From Thelonectria olida (Eukaryota; Ascomycota; Sordariomycetes; Hypocreales; Nectriaceae), in assembly GCA_020736575.1 (NCBI GenBank), contig JAGPYM010000038.1, positions 248,001 to 312,000 of the forward strand: a stretch of 64,000 nucleotides of DNA, read 5' to 3'. Made by a program: the position numbers and the translations under genes. Every line of letters begins with the position of its first letter. Position 1 is the stretch's first letter. The notes under the pieces were generated by a model. It was not told the origin of the DNA. It saw only the letters and a list, made by a program, of their open reading frames with translations, and did no database searches. Positions 9,241-19,831 of the stretch are shown here, one piece after another.

Positions 9241-12200
9241 TTAATCGTGACGCAAACCCGAGTACGTACGGATGCTTGGCCTCCCAACATCCACCCCAAA
9301 GCGATAGTCGTCGCCCCCAACCGTAGATATCGTAGGCGTTGAGTGAGTCTCCCTCACGGGCGTGTTCATGGCCTCCCACTCTTCAGTCACGTCCCCTCTG
9401 ACCTTCCACCACCCCAGACTGAACCGCCATCGGCCCAGAGCGCGATCCAGCTGCTTCTCATTCATAAACTCGGCGTCTCGCGGAAGCACTCCTGCCTTTG
9501 GGTCGCACAGTCGCGAGCCTGCAAGGAACGACATGGTGCTCGCAATGGTACAGGGATTGCGCGGGAGCGTATCCCGCATCCCGACGAGTAGGTACCCTGC
9601 GAGACCGAGGACCGTCACGATAGCCAGTTGTACCTGGAGGATGAGCTTTGAAGTTTCGTGGATGCCCAGTCGAGTGATTTCCTGGGAGCGTGTCCCTGTG
9701 ATTTCCAGGGTGATCCTGTCGGTGGACGCTGAAGAAAAAGAAGAAACGTTGGCAACAGCGCTCACGAGATTGCTTTTCTTGCTGTTACTGCTCCCCCGGA
9801 AATTGAGATGGATGACTTGCGCCATGTAATCCGTGTAGCCCAGTGTCACAGCGCTGATCAACTTGTCGGCATTTTGAGGCCCGAGCAGGGTCGTTCGATT
9901 GCAAGCGTACGGGCCGTTAATCAGGTGGTCGAAGAACAGGTCGAGATTCGGCAAGTCGGGGACCTTTTGCACGAACCTGACCAGATTGTTGTCCAGGAAG
10001 TCAATGATCTTAAAGCCCATAGTCTCTGCGCCCGCAGTGCCGTTGCGCCAACTCCATGCCTTGCCCGATGCCAACCTGGGCCGCTGCGTAGTGCTCACTT
10101 CTGCCGAGGCGCCATTGCCTTCGTACGTGACCGTCACTGGCACTTCCTCGATTCCTTGAGAGCAGGAAAGCGCGGTGAGATTCATTTCCGATTCGTAATA
10201 TTCCTCGTCAATCGCTCTCCCTGTGATATTTCCAAAAAGAATAGCGAGTGAAGGGCACGCTGTTGATACCAGGCCAGCGTTCGACTCGGTTAATTCCCCC
10301 ATCTGGGCCATCCACGCCATTGCTTTGTCCCCAACGGGGACGCCGGCTTTATACTCAAAGGTAAGAGTTCCGAACTCCCCGGACGCATTTTTCACGCAGG
10401 CGGCCGGAACTGTGACATTGGCTGAGGGGATCACGAAATACCCATTTTGACGCTTTTTTATCTTCTCCTGCGGAACAACCGTGCAGTTCAGCACAGGCCG
10501 CAGGCCTCGCACATTGTAAGTGTAGTTGGCGGAAGAGTTCGACGATGGCAAGGATATCGTTGGCAACACAATGCTATTCCAAATCTCGGTTGGTGTGCTG
10601 GCGCTTTTGTGGTGGATGGTGTTCAACTTCACGGCTGCACCTCCATCGTCCTTGCTGTTGTTCAGCCAGGCTTGATCCCAACTCCCGAGCGATGCCGTCG
10701 AGGGCCGCTCCACGGTGGCGGGTCCGGTCAAGATCCAAAGGCCCGACACAACGATGGTCATGGTACTGGCGATGAGTGTGGAAAGATTCGAAGCCGCAGA
10801 ACCGAGTTGCCGCCTGCGGATCGACTGGGGCAGGACAAGGAAGGGCGATACGGAAAGCAGGTTGAATAGCACACTTCTGTTTGCCTCAGCACTACCTGAC
10901 CGGAGACTGCTCCAAGGCGCAAATGCGGTTATGGTAAAGTCGAGGTTGTCGAACATGGCGGCAATGCCAAAGATGGCTAGAGTTAAAGTAACTCGGACCA
11001 CGTAAGACACAACAGTTGAATCTGTGTCTCCGACGTATATCAGGCCGTTTCTGGACTTGGACAGTTGGTTGAGGAGCTCCAGCAAGCCTATCATGAGTAT
11101 AGGCAAGATGATTGTCAAGGCAATCATGGGTCGTCGAGCAACTGAAGGCATCCACGGATTCTTTTTTTCCGACATTCCCTCAGGACCTGGCTGGATATTC
11201 ACAGGGCGTTGTCCCAGAACTTCAAGAGTGACGCCTTTGCTAGCATCTTTCGCCATGCTGAATCGTATGCCCTGGAGCTTCCGTCTCAACTTGCTTCCTC
11301 TGTAATGTCCCGTGTCCATCAGTAAAGCTAGCAGAGACGGGCTCTTGCCGAGAAGGGCAGCGTGCGCTGCGATGGAACCAGACATGACGGGGAGCCAGGG
11401 AATGGATGGAACGAAGAGTACGAGGAGCACACAGACCGTCGCCAGCAGGAAGAATGCACCCACCATGGTCCACAGCGCAGCAGGCCTTGTAAGGAGTCGG
11501 GTTTCAATGATCGAGCCCTCAGCATAGCTTGTGCTGGAAGCATTTACCAGCAACGCTTCTTGAGCAGCCGTTGTGACCAGTCCCTCGAACACCCCCGTCA
11601 ATGCTTGCGCGAATATCCCAGGTTGAAGGAGGATATCCTGGTCAACTGGGTCCCCCATCTTCGCGACTATGAGCTGGAATAACGGCCCCATGCCTTTTGT
11701 ATAAAGAGAATCGTCTGTTTTGTATTTGAGAGTCTCGGATGCAGCTTCGATGCTCAACATGATCATCTCAGAAAGGTCGAGGCTCGTGAAGTTGGACAAC
11801 GGCTTCGTCCGGGCATCCAGAGCTCCATCGGGCAAGGTGACCTGGCCCGTAGACAAGTCGTGTGTTGCATTCATCGAAGCAACCCCGTAATCGATCTTGC
11901 AAATAGCAGCAGTCGAATTGTCAATGATAGGCTTGTAGGCGTCATTAATTCCGACGTGTAGGTGCGTCAATGCGAAAGGGTATCGGATCTCTAACTCCCC
12001 TTCGACACCTGAAGAGCAGTTGGCACGGCCCCACGGGAAGCTACGACCGTATAAATTGGTGGTCTCGCTCTTGCATGGAAAATCAGTGCACATAACCAAT
12101 AGTGAGTCGACGTAGCCAGTCGAGGAGTTGAAGTGACAGGTGGCGGAGTCCCATGTATAATAATAACCATCAAACCGGGTGACGTTATACCAGTGCAGGC

Positions 12201-13008
12201 CGAGGGTAGCGTTCTCGCAGGTTACTTTTGGGACAAGCACATCAACCGGGGCTTGTATTGATGTCGCACTTGGGGTTTCTGCTGTCGTGACGAATCGTTG
12301 CATGGCCAGGTACTGCTGGGGTTTCCAGTCGGCATCGTCCGTCGATGCGTTGTTGAGTTTCGCCAAGTAATCCAAAGCAGGTGATTTTTCAGTACCGTCG
12401 GAATTATTGGAATATCCAGAGTGCCAGTAGGTTGTTGCGTTGAGAGCGTTCTTGTATTGGACCGGAAAGATGGCAGTATGCGAAGTCGGACCAACAACAA
12501 ACAAGGTGGTCGAGACAAGAATAATCAACTTCAATACAAAGAAAGACAGGATCGTGGCAGCAACTGGATAGTGTCCTTGTCGAAAAGCCCGGATCATGCT
12601 GGTGCCTTGGAAGGGGGTGATGTAATCGAGGAGCAGCGACCTGTCCAAGGGTGCAGGGCCTGCCAGTAGCTCGCGCCATGGTTGTATTGACTTGAAGTAA
12701 TAATCGACGCGCCTCCAGAGAGCCAGGATGAGAACGAGGACGGCGGTCGGGCCGTAGGTCCACGAGTATTCGCTGGAAGAGACGGTGAGCGGGATGCCAT
12801 TTCGCGCTGCGATGACTTGGTTGAGGGCGATGAGGGCGACGGCACAGCAGGTGAAGAGCACGGTGAAGGCGACCAGGGCGGTTTTGCTGAGCCAAACGGG
12901 ACGGTGGGCGGTGCTGTTGATGATGTCGGTCTTGTCACGTGCCGAATGGTCTTCTCGAGGCCCCAGGAGCGTGTGTTTGAGGGAAGGAGCCGACAACATG
13001 GTGGACAT
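9241..13008 (-). CDS. Large multi-pass membrane protein with DUF3433 domains
   Basis: An intact 1255-residue frame. Hydrophobic segments lie near residues 43-65, 84-101 and 152-178, then a long Asn/Ser/Thr-rich, glycosylation-prone loop, then segments near 515-540, 625-650 and 665-690, a second extracellular-type loop, and a last segment near 1140-1165. The two similar blocks (short helix cluster followed by a long loop) fit duplicated DUF3433 repeats, as in fungal plasma-membrane proteins such as the Neurospora spray product. A role in signalling or Ca2+ handling is known only for that relative; here function is unknown. The start at 13008 is the first in-frame Met and gives a soluble N terminus before the first helix. 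Several long antisense frames are shadows of this gene. Confidence 0.85.
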   Translation of the reverse strand: MSTMLSAPSLKHTLLGPREDHSARDKTDIINSTAHRPVWLSKTALVAFTVLFTCCAVALIALNQVIAARNGIPLTVSSSEYSWTYGPTAVLVLILALWRRVDYYFKSIQPWRELLAGPAPLDRSLLLDYITPFQGTSMIRAFRQGHYPVAATILSFFVLKLIILVSTTLFVVGPTSHTAIFPVQYKNALNATTYWHSGYSNNSDGTEKSPALDYLAKLNNASTDDADWKPQQYLAMQRFVTTAETPSATSIQAPVDVLVPKVTCENATLGLHWYNVTRFDGYYYTWDSATCHFNSSTGYVDSLLVMCTDFPCKSETTNLYGRSFPWGRANCSSGVEGELEIRYPFALTHLHVGINDAYKPIIDNSTAAICKIDYGVASMNATHDLSTGQVTLPDGALDARTKPLSNFTSLDLSEMIMLSIEAASETLKYKTDDSLYTKGMGPLFQLIVAKMGDPVDQDILLQPGIFAQALTGVFEGLVTTAAQEALLVNASSTSYAEGSIIETRLLTRPAALWTMVGAFFLLATVCVLLVLFVPSIPWLPVMSGSIAAHAALLGKSPSLLALLMDTGHYRGSKLRRKLQGIRFSMAKDASKGVTLEVLGQRPVNIQPGPEGMSEKKNPWMPSVARRPMIALTIILPILMIGLLELLNQLSKSRNGLIYVGDTDSTVVSYVVRVTLTLAIFGIAAMFDNLDFTITAFAPWSSLRSGSAEANRSVLFNLLSVSPFLVLPQSIRRRQLGSAASNLSTLIASTMTIVVSGLWILTGPATVERPSTASLGSWDQAWLNNSKDDGGAAVKLNTIHHKSASTPTEIWNSIVLPTISLPSSNSSANYTYNVRGLRPVLNCTVVPQEKIKKRQNGYFVIPSANVTVPAACVKNASGEFGTLTFEYKAGVPVGDKAMAWMAQMGELTESNAGLVSTACPSLAILFGNITGRAIDEEYYESEMNLTALSCSQGIEEVPVTVTYEGNGASAEVSTTQRPRLASGKAWSWRNGTAGAETMGFKIIDFLDNNLVRFVQKVPDLPNLDLFFDHLINGPYACNRTTLLGPQNADKLISAVTLGYTDYMAQVIHLNFRGSSNSKKSNLVSAVANVSSFSSASTDRITLEITGTRSQEITRLGIHETSKLILQVQLAIVTVLGLAGYLLVGMRDTLPRNPCTIASTMSFLAGSRLCDPKAGVLPRDAEFMNEKQLDRALGRWRFSLGWWKVRGDVTEEWEAMNTPVRETHSTPTISTVGGDDYRFGVDVGRPSIRTYSGLRHD

Positions 13009-13483
13009 GGTGTCGAGTTGCGAGCATGAAGAGACGGAATGCGGACGTTGCGGTGAGTGCGACCCGGGTCCTTAAGACGACAGCCAGGGCTGTCCATGCT
13101 TGGAAGTGCTCATGCATGTTGGTTGCACCTGGCCTATTATTGGGCGAGAACCATGAGATTGAATTGCTATGTCGTGTTGGTTGTGAAGGGTCTTCGTGAA
13201 GGAGCTGCACCGATGCAGCGGTTAAGCGCCCACCCACACCTTCAGTGGACCAGCCCAGCGCTTAGCAGGCGAGGCCCAAGTAGCGAATGGGAGCTTCTAT
13301 TTACTCGCGGGAATGGCCCTTTTCAGTTTTTTGAAGGCTCCGCCATGTAGCTGCATATGGATTTGTTTCACCATTTGCTTCTATTGTTGTTACTTGCCTG
13401 TTCAGTCTGAGTTGCAACCAACTGCATCGCCATTTGGCCCAATCAGTGACCCCCCAAGCCCCCAAAGTTCGTACCCAGTATCG
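13009..13483. other. Intergenic, upstream of the DUF3433 gene
   Basis: Presumably contains the promoter and 5' leader of the DUF3433 gene and the 3' side of the decayed transcription factor. I see no further gene or clear repeat. Confidence 0.5.
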
Positions 13484-14415
13484 TCATGATGACGACTGCC
13501 CATCCGCCCACCCATTCAGAAGCGCCGAAATCTCGCCAGCGTCGACCGCGTTGAGCTGGTCCTCCAGGTCAAATGTAAAACCAACATCATCTCCAAACGT
13601 GAACATGCCGCCAGAACTGCCGTCTAGCCACAACGAGTCCTCCTGCTGAGTGAAGAACCCTCGGCCAAAGTCAGCTTCAATCCAAACCCCCCCAAAATGT
13701 CAGGCTTACCAGTTTGCATAATCCGACTCGGAAAGCAGACCCGGACTCTCGCTGCTCTCGTATTTTCCGAAACACGTCAGATGACTGCCCAACGCCAAAC
13801 GGGCGGCCTGGAAGCACTGCGCATTCAATTCCATCGCAGTTCCCGACAGTGAAGACGCTCGCAGGACCAAAGTCAGCGTCGAATAGTACATGATGTCCCA
13901 GCTCCGCCTCGACAACTCGTATACCTGGGGATGGTTGATCCCGCTACCTTCAATCTGGATGCGTACTAGCTCTCGTACATTGGCATGGCGTTGCTGCCGG
14001 GCTTTACCTTGCCGAGATCAGAATACCATGCTCTCAAGGCATTAGCCAGCTCATCCACGTCTTGCGCTCGTTGAGAAGCAGATATTTGGCGTGATCCCGC
14101 CAAATACAAACGATGGAATATCTGTCCTTGGAGTTGCGCGAGCTTGATGCCCGCGATGAAAGACTCGTCCCACGCCCTAAACGCAGGGTTGGGTGAGCAT
14201 CCCGGGTAGGCCAACTCGATCTCGCAATCTTGGAGATACGAGATGCGGCCTTCAAGTAGTGAGAGGTTCTTATCAAAGGTGTACAACGTCCAGAACACTC
14301 GTTTGATGTTCTCGGCCGTTTTTGCATCGTATTTGTTGTACGTCGATTGTCGGCTGTAACCAAGCATTCGGCAGTGGCTGACAGCTGCCGAGAGGAGACT
14401 GCAACACAGCAACGT
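13484..14415 (-). pseudogene. Fungal-specific transcription factor (Fungal_trans domain), C-terminal fragment with frameshift
   Basis: The minus strand gives SHCRMLGYSRQ, NIKRVFWTLYTFDKNLSLLEG and DCEIELAYPGCSPN, the middle-homology region of zinc-cluster transcription factors. After the codons for AMPMYES the frame breaks; one base later it resumes as LVRIQIEGSGINHPQVYEL and SRRSWDIMYYSTLTLV. A last acidic part, GFTFDLEDQLNAVDAGE, ends at 13484. The N-terminal Zn2Cys6 DNA-binding domain is absent: sequence on that side belongs to a STAND-type gene. The missing domain and the frame break make it a pseudogene. Exon boundaries near 13640-13720 are uncertain. Confidence 0.7.
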
Positions 14416-15408
14416 GGCTGAAATGGTCATACGAAGATAGCGATTTGAGTAGCTGCTGTCTTTGTTTTCCTATAACACAATGAACATTTTGTATAGTGAA
14501 ATGGGGAGAACTTACTGGATTCTAGCTGGTCTCGCTGCAACTGCATTTCTTTGATCTTATCAAGTTTGTTCTTTGTTTGCGACATGAAGCTTCCCAGCCG
14601 CTGCTTGGCCGCCTTTCCTTCCTGCTTTTGGAGCTCTTGGTATTTGCGATCCGTCTGTGCCTTGGCCAGGGCAATTTCTTCCCTCACCTCGTCGCCGCGC
14701 CTCTGAATGTCGTCCGCATCAGGTTTGAATTCTTGATCAAAGGACTGCCAGAGAGCGTTCACAAGCTGCTTTTGCCCTTTAGTGAAGTTAGCAAGCGCAC
14801 TATAACACAGGAGTGCACAAGATGACAAACATGGCCGTTGAATTGCTTCCACTGCATGCTTACAGCAGCAAATAATTGAAGCGTGGAAGTTACAAAGAGC
14901 CTCCTGGAGTCTCGGGGATGTTGGATACATGGCCTGATACTCGGCAAATCGTGGACAGTGCGTTTTGAAGCCCATAAATAGGTTGGACAGCGCTTCAAAA
15001 TAGGATGTGTAATTCACCACAATCTCATCCAAATCAGACAATCGCACTGCACACGCACTGGTCTCTAATACTTACAAGCATAGTAAGCTTGACGCTTCCC
15101 CAGACTAGAGCGGCAATTTCTGGGTGCGAGGAGACGAGTGTGTCAACAACGGCGGAAAATTCCCGAACAGACTGAAGGACGGAATGCAGCCGGCTAGCGA
15201 TGCTGCGACCCTTTCGGGATCGATTGGAGTCGTCCAGCTGAGCGGTAAAGGTCATGACTGCACCCGCATCAGGGATAGCTTTGATATGTCGCAATCTTGT
15301 ACGTTCATCGTTCGTCAGCACGCTCTCGAAACCTTGGATTGCATCTTCGAGGGATTTTCCAGGGTCTATAGGTGCCCTGGCAAACGAAGACGAGGCAACT
15401 AAAGCCAT
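14400..15408 (-). pseudogene. N-terminal part of a fungal STAND (NLR-like, NACHT/ankyrin family) protein
   Basis: Exon 1 starts with ATG at 15408 and carries GFESVLTNDERTRLRHIKAIPD, RSIASRLHSVLQSVREF and PEIAALVWGSVKLTML. A probable intron (gt..ag, about 15010-15066) joins it to IVVNYTSYFEALSNLFMGF and AIQRPCL, then a charged coiled-coil-like stretch EEIALAKAQTDRKYQELQKQ. A further intron (about 14472-14517) leads to QQLLKSLSSYDHF. This is the N-terminal effector-side region of fungal STAND proteins, which act in non-self recognition. The NACHT ATPase and repeat domains that should follow are missing; near 14400-14415 the sequence switches to a transcription-factor fragment. Family identity is good, function of the stub is doubtful. 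Confidence 0.7.
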
Positions 15409-15409
15409 G

Positions 15410-17744
15410 GCAAGTGTTGAGCTAGCCTAGAGCAAAGAAACGCAGAGTTTTGAGGAAATTCGCTAATGCGGGGTAGGTCAGTTAAATAGTGCCGTGGCTA
15501 ACATTTGCACAGAGGCGCAATTCACAGCCTCAATTATGTGGCGTTCGCCTGTTGTCTCGGACCGTGGTGGTCGGATCCTATTGGAAGGACGAGGAACAAT
15601 TGGAGCACACAGCTACTACTACTTTCAGGGCCTCACCAACGCCTTGAGCCGACGAAGGGTGAGGTGCTAGGGCTTTGTTGTGAAGTCTACGTATCACACG
15701 GCCAAATCACCGTCGCATCACAAGGACCTAACTTAACATTCGACCGGACAGTGACGGGCGCTTCTACCACCTTCGTGGGCCTTCACAAAGACAACCCAAT
15801 TTTAGTTAAGGTTCGGCACGAAGCGCAGTGCGGCCCGCATCGGACCAGACCAGGAGTTGCCACCGTGAATGGGACGACTCCAGCTGTTGTGGTAGCTCGA
15901 CGCGTGCTCCCTGGACGCGTGCTTCGAGACGCGAAGGCCGGTTCCCATGCTTGTAGGTCTTGTCTCACTCTGGAGGGCTGAAGTACTCGTATGTACCTTC
16001 AGCTGCTCAAGTACGGCCACCTTCGCAGTCTTTGTTTGCATTCGATTGGCCACTGGGAATGCAGGCCAGCTGTCCTGCGCCCCTAATCTGGAGTTCCGCG
16101 GAGAAGTTGGGAGAGTTGGCTCCGCCCCGCTAGCAATTCGCTGATTTACGCTGTCTATTATCGCTCTGCTCTCTAGTCGACGCCCTTTTGTGACGGCCCT
16201 CGCACCGAAGCCTCAATGATTTGTTCACTGTGGCCGACGCCATCCTGTCGGCAACTCATTTCTTTCTTGCAATTCGTGCGATGCTTTCCCCCGCGCGCTA
16301 TTTGATTCGTTAGGATGCTCAACGGGACCATCCACATCGACACCAATGACTGACTTGATCCCGCAACGTGACAACCCCAGTGGTGGCGAGCGACTCGGCT
16401 CGCAGTGAACCCTGAGGTGTCTGCACCGCCAGCCCAGAGCAGACGAGGTCTCCTGGCCACGGAATGCAGAGCGTCATTGACGGTAAAAAGTCTGCTCGCG
16501 GCGGGCCTCCGTTATTCATCGACTCCGGGACCCATCTCTCTCTTACCATGATATCGACAAAATTCTTACCCCATATCAGTGCTCGATCCCTTATGCCATG
16601 CTGTGCTATGTTACGACCGAGGTGGCGCACGATGATCCCTTCCTCGAGAAAGAGTCACGAGTTACGCATCTGACACGGAATCACCGTGAGCCCACCATTC
16701 CGATGGCGTTCATTCCTCTTGTCGGCGTCGACATATTAGGCGTGAATTGCCTTGCCTGGAATTCTTGCGATTTTAGGGCTTACCACCTCCAAAGGTAAAC
16801 CCACTCAGGTTTCCCGTATTCTGTCGGCGTTTCGAGCGGGGGAGAACAAGACACAAAGCGCTGTGGGTTACCAATCCCACGCACAACTCACAGCATCCTG
16901 GCTGACCAGCGAAGAGTCATACTTATGTGGACGTTCACTGCTACGACAGCTTGCTATTGTCAGATTCTGTGGGGTTCCATTGTTCCCGAATGCATTTGTA
17001 AATCGACGACCGTTAACCGGAGCTTTAGGAATCCGTTTCCTCGTTTGAGCGGCCAGCCAGCGACGAGTAACGCAAAGGGAACCCTCTACCATGAGGGGGT
17101 GAATTCCAGTCCCATAAAAGGAATAGCATTCAAAAAAACATAGGGAAGGAAGAAAGAAAGAAAGAAATGGCAATAAAGAAAAAATAGTTGAATATGATCA
17201 GAAGCACCAGTCCTCTGGACAAGCCATAATATGTCTCAATGGCCTTACTTCCAGGCCCCGAGGCGACTTAGAGAGCTTGCAGGCAGATCTTTCATAGTTT
17301 GTCTTATGTATATATAAGCATAAGACCGCATATTTCGCCGATTTGAAACTCCTTATTACATTGTTCACGGAATCTTCTCCACCTCTCTCTGCCAGCATCG
17401 CTGCGGGGCTAGTCGTGGATACATCCCTTCGTCACACTTGAGAATTTACTCACAATGACATCACTGGCCACCCATGACATCACTTGCCACTCAAAATGAA
17501 GATCAATTGATTAATGTTTGCGTGCGATTTAGGAATTTCCGCGGTGACAAATATTTCTTCTATAAAACTGTAGGCGGAATTTGCGACGGACCGCAGAAAT
17601 CTATGTCAATTATTAGAGAGAACATACAACCAAGCGCTTCAGACGCTCGGCATCACTCATCGCTTGATATTCCCACTTCCTCCCACCATCTATGGTCGCT
17701 TCCAGCTTCCAGGGGTTCTTATTTTTATCCGCTGCCCGTCATCT
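15410..17744. other. 2.3 kb without a recognisable gene
   Basis: Only short frames in all six readings, none with a recognisable domain or convincing exon structure. A GAAA-rich run occurs near 17142-17170. It may be old, decayed repeat sequence; nothing diagnostic was seen. Confidence 0.45.
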
Positions 17745-18862
17745 ATGCCTAAATCGAAATACAGCCACAGCCCAGCTCTAGTAGACGAGCCTCCCAGTAA
17801 GAGGCGTAGCAATCACGTTTCCTGGGCTAATGCGAGGAAAAATTCAAAGCAAGCCGACAATATCGACGCCTCCAAGCGACCCCGAATTTTCCAACACGGA
17901 TATGCTTGGGATGGCAGGTCATCGCCGTCGGAAGACCTGTTCGGGAACGGAGATGAGCATCAGCTTGGGGATTGCTTCTCTGTCGGAGGGTACTCGAACT
18001 CGGTAACGGATCTCCGGGGGAACAACATAACTACTCCCCACAACTTCATCGACTTGGCACCGCAGCTCTTCAACGAGTCCATTGGCGGGGAGATTCAGGC
18101 TTCTCCGACGGAGAATTATAGTAACATTCTGGCCAATTCCATACCCTCTGCAGCTGTCATGCTAGACCTTAGGAAAAAGCTTCTTGGCACCACCTATCCC
18201 GTGATAATAGTAGTAGATTTTATTTCGCCCGGGGGGAAAACACCCCATAGGGCCTTTGCGCTAAGCTGCTTGTGTTTCATACAGTTCTGCCATAATCACC
18301 TGAAGCCCCACAATTTTCCCTTTTTTACTGACTGGTCCAATCTGGTGTACATGCCGTGACAGATCCCGTGATAGGCGACGGTCTCGCTTACGACGTTTAC
18401 ACCCCACTCCTCCAGACAACATCCGGCGATCTCCAGTCGGCCATGGCAGAGGTAAGGGCACCCGCAAACTCGATGTCAGAGGCGAATTCTGAATCGCCGG
18501 TCACGGGAGATTCAGGGATTTGGTGGCAGGAGTCAAGGCCCCACAGCGCACCGGTGGAGCAAGAGAACTTGGAGGTGCTGCAGAAGCTAGCAATCAGGGG
18601 GCCATCCAATAATCACTCACAGGGCATCAAGCCGACCGCATCGAAGAAGCAGAGGCAGCATATAGGTAAGGCCGACCAGATTGACAAGCTCTGGAGGGAC
18701 CGCAACCACATTCACAAGGCTGTGCATGAACTTGGCAAGTTGGAGGATCGATTACAGGGCTGGAACAAGCACCAGATGGATGCCGTTCAAGAAACCTCAA
18801 CACATCACTCGGGCCGGTACCAGCAGGAAGCAGAGAAGATTAAAATGTACACTAGAAAATGA
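17745..18862 (+). pseudogene. Unknown gene interrupted by a 156-bp LINE tail
   Basis: The first part starts MPKSKYSHSPALVDEPPSKR and runs to LLGTTYPV at 18203. The second part resumes VIGDGLAYDVYTPLL at about 18368 and ends in KIKMYTRK at 18862. Dropping the LINE piece plus one 11-bp target copy (167 bp) puts both parts in one frame, so the ancestral gene had about 317 codons without another visible lesion. The product is polar, with a basic N-terminal stretch and, towards the C terminus, a charged helix-forming segment (KADQIDKLWRDRNHIHKAV). I do not recognise the family. With the insertion, translation stops inside or just after the LINE piece. Confidence 0.65.
18207..18362 (-). mobile_element. 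5'-truncated LINE tail (Tad1-like), with 11-bp target duplication
   Basis: The reverse complement matches, with differences, the 3' end of the LINE at 44.9-47.8 kb (positions about 47670-47800), including the stretch that reads tagggcctttgcgctaagc on the plus strand here. Its A-rich 3' tail faces left. It is flanked by exact copies of atcccgtgata (18196-18206 and 18363-18373). This is the normal outcome of target-primed reverse transcription that stopped early. Confidence 0.88.
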
Positions 18863-18937
18863 GGAGGAAGCCGAATTTTCCTGTATGTATACCACCATCC
18901 TCTAACCTATGTCCCTTTTTTAACGCTACCTTTTCCA

Positions 18938-19115
18938 CAGCACTGGTGCCTCGGGCTATATTGGCGGTGATCTGCTTCACCTGCTCGCAAAGGTGCATCC
19001 AGAGTACACCGTCAGAGCTCTGGTCCGCAATGCAGGAAAAGGCGAGGCCATCAGCAGAGCATTTCGCAGTAGAAGGGCCGGTCAGGTCGTTGCCGTCGTA
19101 CACGGAAACATGACG
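18938..19115 (+). pseudogene. NAD(P)-dependent epimerase/NmrA-like protein, Rossmann-fold fragment
   Basis: Directly after a good intron acceptor (ttttccacag) the plus strand reads STGASGYIGGDLLHLLAKVH and PEYTVRALVRNAGKGEAI, the first beta-alpha-beta unit of an extended short-chain dehydrogenase with the nucleotide motif GASGYIG. Similarity ends near VVAVVHGNM. The start exon and the remaining roughly 250 residues of a normal epimerase are not found. A remnant. Confidence 0.7.
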
Positions 19116-19119
19116 AAGA

Positions 19120-19831
19120 GTCAATATGGCCATAATAGGGGAGGATATCGGCGGAAGAATATGGGAAATCTGACACTTTGCGATTGATGCTTGGGGATTC
19201 TCCACAACGGCATTGCGCATAATATCAACCTTGACAAAATACAACCTCAGGTTGAACTGTTTCTATGTGGGGTAGAACCAGAGGCTGAGGCATAACGGGG
19301 TGGGACTCGGGAGCACGACACGGTCATCATGCCCGCATAATGATGCGAATCAATTCGACCACGGGGCCTTTTGATTTTTCCGAGGTTTCTGGAATTATGG
19401 AACTAGGATGTTGACATCATCGCATTCTTGGTTGCGCAAAGTGAATAGTACGGGTTGAAAGAATCGAAATTCCCGAATCCTTCATGTATAACTGCCGCAA
19501 CACCTCGCATTTCCCTTCAAACAAGGCAGATATCGACCAGATTCATTTTCACGACTCAGACTAGTTTGGTGTACTTTCTACCTGACGAGAAGCGCCACTA
19601 ATTCTTCGCTCGAGTAATTCACCAGCTCGAAAGCCCCTTGATCAACAGCTCGGACAAGGCTGTCCGCGACCTCTGTTACCTCTCCATCATAAAGACGCAT
19701 TTCAGACACAACAAACGGGCATTAACTCGGTGTCATTACATTGTAGCTAATTTCTCCTAGTACTCGCTGAGTCCCCGTCTCCACACATATATGAAGGACT
19801 CATTGCTAGTCACATTCTTCAGATCAACTTG
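19120..19831. other. Intergenic between epimerase fragment and bZIP gene
   Basis: No coding region or repeat recognised. Probably includes the 3' untranslated region of the minus-strand bZIP gene. Confidence 0.45.

Noticed and set aside
9343..13237. Many 60-165-codon frames on both strands inside the DUF3433 gene
   Set aside because: Shadows of one long GC-balanced gene; none carries a domain.
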